Assembly (NCBI GenBank): GCA_963205465.1
Contig: CAUJKG010000055.1
Location: 1-14,253 of the forward strand
From: Pseudomonadota bacterium
GTDB lineage: Bacteria > Pseudomonadota > Alphaproteobacteria > Rhizobiales > Xanthobacteraceae
DNA: 14,253 nucleotides
Reading direction: 5' to 3'
In this document: positions 13,826 through 14,253 of the stretch, piece by piece
How positions within the stretch are numbered: position 1 is the stretch's first letter
How the letters are laid out: every line of letters begins with the position of its first letter
Position numbers and translations under genes: made by a program
Notes under the pieces: generated by a model
What the model was told of the DNA's origin: nothing
The model's input: only the letters and a program-made list of their open reading frames with translations
Databases searched by the model: none

Positions 13826-14253
13826 TCTCGGAACCAGCTTCATCGCTTCAGTCGCGCGTGAACCGGGCGCGCTTGCCATCGTCGATGGCGGCACGAGATT
13901 TACCTATGCCGAATGGTATCGGCGGATTTCAGCACTGGTCGCGGCGTTTGAAACGCTTGGGCTGAAGCAGGGCGACCACCTCGTGACCGCGCTTCAGAAC
14001 CGCTGGGAAGCCGCGACAATTCACTGGGCCTGCCAGTTTGCCGGCATCATCATCACCCCGGTTAACTGGCGTGCGAAATTCGACGAAATCGATTTCTTCA
14101 TCGAGAACGCCGAAGCGAAGGGCATAGTTTACGAACAGGTCAGCGCGGACGCCGTGGCGCAGTCCGAGCAGGCGAAGCGCGGTGTTCGTATCGCAGTCGA
14201 TATTCCGCAATCGAAGGACGTAGCCTTCGCTGCTTTGATCGAAGGTGCGGCGC
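13818..14253 (+). CDS. Acyl-CoA synthetase/AMP-binding ligase, N-terminal fragment
   Basis: The first 145 codons of a class I adenylate-forming enzyme run off the right edge. The sequence starts MLDLGTSFIASVAREPGALAIVDGG and shows the usual N-terminal features: FTYAEWYRRISALVAAFETLGLKQGD, then a conserved helix with WACQFAGIIITPVNWR. The YTSGTTG motif and the catalytic Lys would lie beyond the window. The ATG overlaps the small-subunit stop by 8 nt, so it is co-translated with the molybdenum hydroxylase. This suggests that the hydroxylase product is activated to a CoA ester, or that the CoA ester is itself the hydroxylase substrate as in 4-hydroxybenzoyl-CoA reductase systems (inference). It is distinct from the ligase at 813-2360. 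Confidence 0.9.
   Translation, partial: MLDLGTSFIASVAREPGALAIVDGGTRFTYAEWYRRISALVAAFETLGLKQGDHLVTALQNRWEAATIHWACQFAGIIITPVNWRAKFDEIDFFIENAEAKGIVYEQVSADAVAQSEQAKRGVRIAVDIPQSKDVAFAALIEGAA

Noticed and set aside
1..14253. Mobile elements, CRISPR, RNA genes or defence genes
   Set aside because: No transposase or integrase motifs, direct-repeat arrays, or tRNA/rRNA-like stretches were seen. Every long open frame on the coding strand fits metabolism or regulation.

Overview
The window is gene-dense, GC-rich DNA with strong codon bias, translational-overlap operons (ATGA/GTGA junctions) and catabolic gene families common in Alphaproteobacteria. The best guess is Hyphomicrobiales (Bradyrhizobium/Xanthobacteraceae-like). 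That assignment rests on overall protein character, not on a marker gene. I see no tRNA, rRNA, CRISPR array, insertion sequence or phage gene, and no stretch over 300 bases lacks a gene.

Region 1 (1-7431, all +) is a tight catabolic operon cut by the left edge. In order it holds the C-terminal part of a thiolase-fold protein, a DUF35 OB-fold partner, a class I acyl-CoA ligase, two tandem acyl-CoA dehydrogenase-family subunits, an NAD(P)-type aldehyde dehydrogenase and a UbiD-family prenylated-FMN (de)carboxylase. Most junctions overlap by 4 nt or are separated by 2-14 nt. A coherent reading (inference) is side-chain shortening of an aromatic or cyclic acid. The ligase would make the CoA thioester, the heteromeric dehydrogenase would desaturate it, and a hydratase outside the window would add water. 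The thiolase-fold/DUF35 pair would then perform a retro-aldol cleavage, the aldehyde dehydrogenase would oxidise the released aldehyde to an acid, and UbiD would decarboxylate it. The thiolase-fold fragment lacks the canonical catalytic His and Cys, and the DUF35 protein has lost three of its four zinc-ribbon cysteines. Both facts favour an aldolase-type complex (compare Ltp2/ChsH2 of steroid degradation) over an ordinary thiolase.

Region 2 (7444-9407) is a regulatory hub. A LysR-type gene (-) ends tail-to-tail with the UbiD gene and is divergent from an AraC-type gene (+). The 203-nt divergent spacer carries a perfect 13-nt palindrome next to promoter-like hexamers.

Region 3 (about 9446-14253, +) is a second operon. 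It encodes a three-subunit molybdenum hydroxylase in the order large, FAD, 2Fe-2S, followed by the start of another acyl-CoA ligase cut by the right edge. The large subunit is unusual because a complete CoxG-like domain is fused to its C-terminus through a Pro/Ala-rich linker. Its active-site loop matches neither the form I nor the form II CO dehydrogenase signature, so CO is an unlikely substrate. A 15-nt perfect palindrome lies exactly inside the spacer of a candidate promoter upstream of this operon.

The most interesting points are the CoxG fusion, the degenerate thiolase/DUF35 pair with a heteromeric dehydrogenase, and the palindromic operator candidates. None of this is a defence or mobile system. 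It looks like a catabolic island whose substrate is not identifiable from sequence alone.
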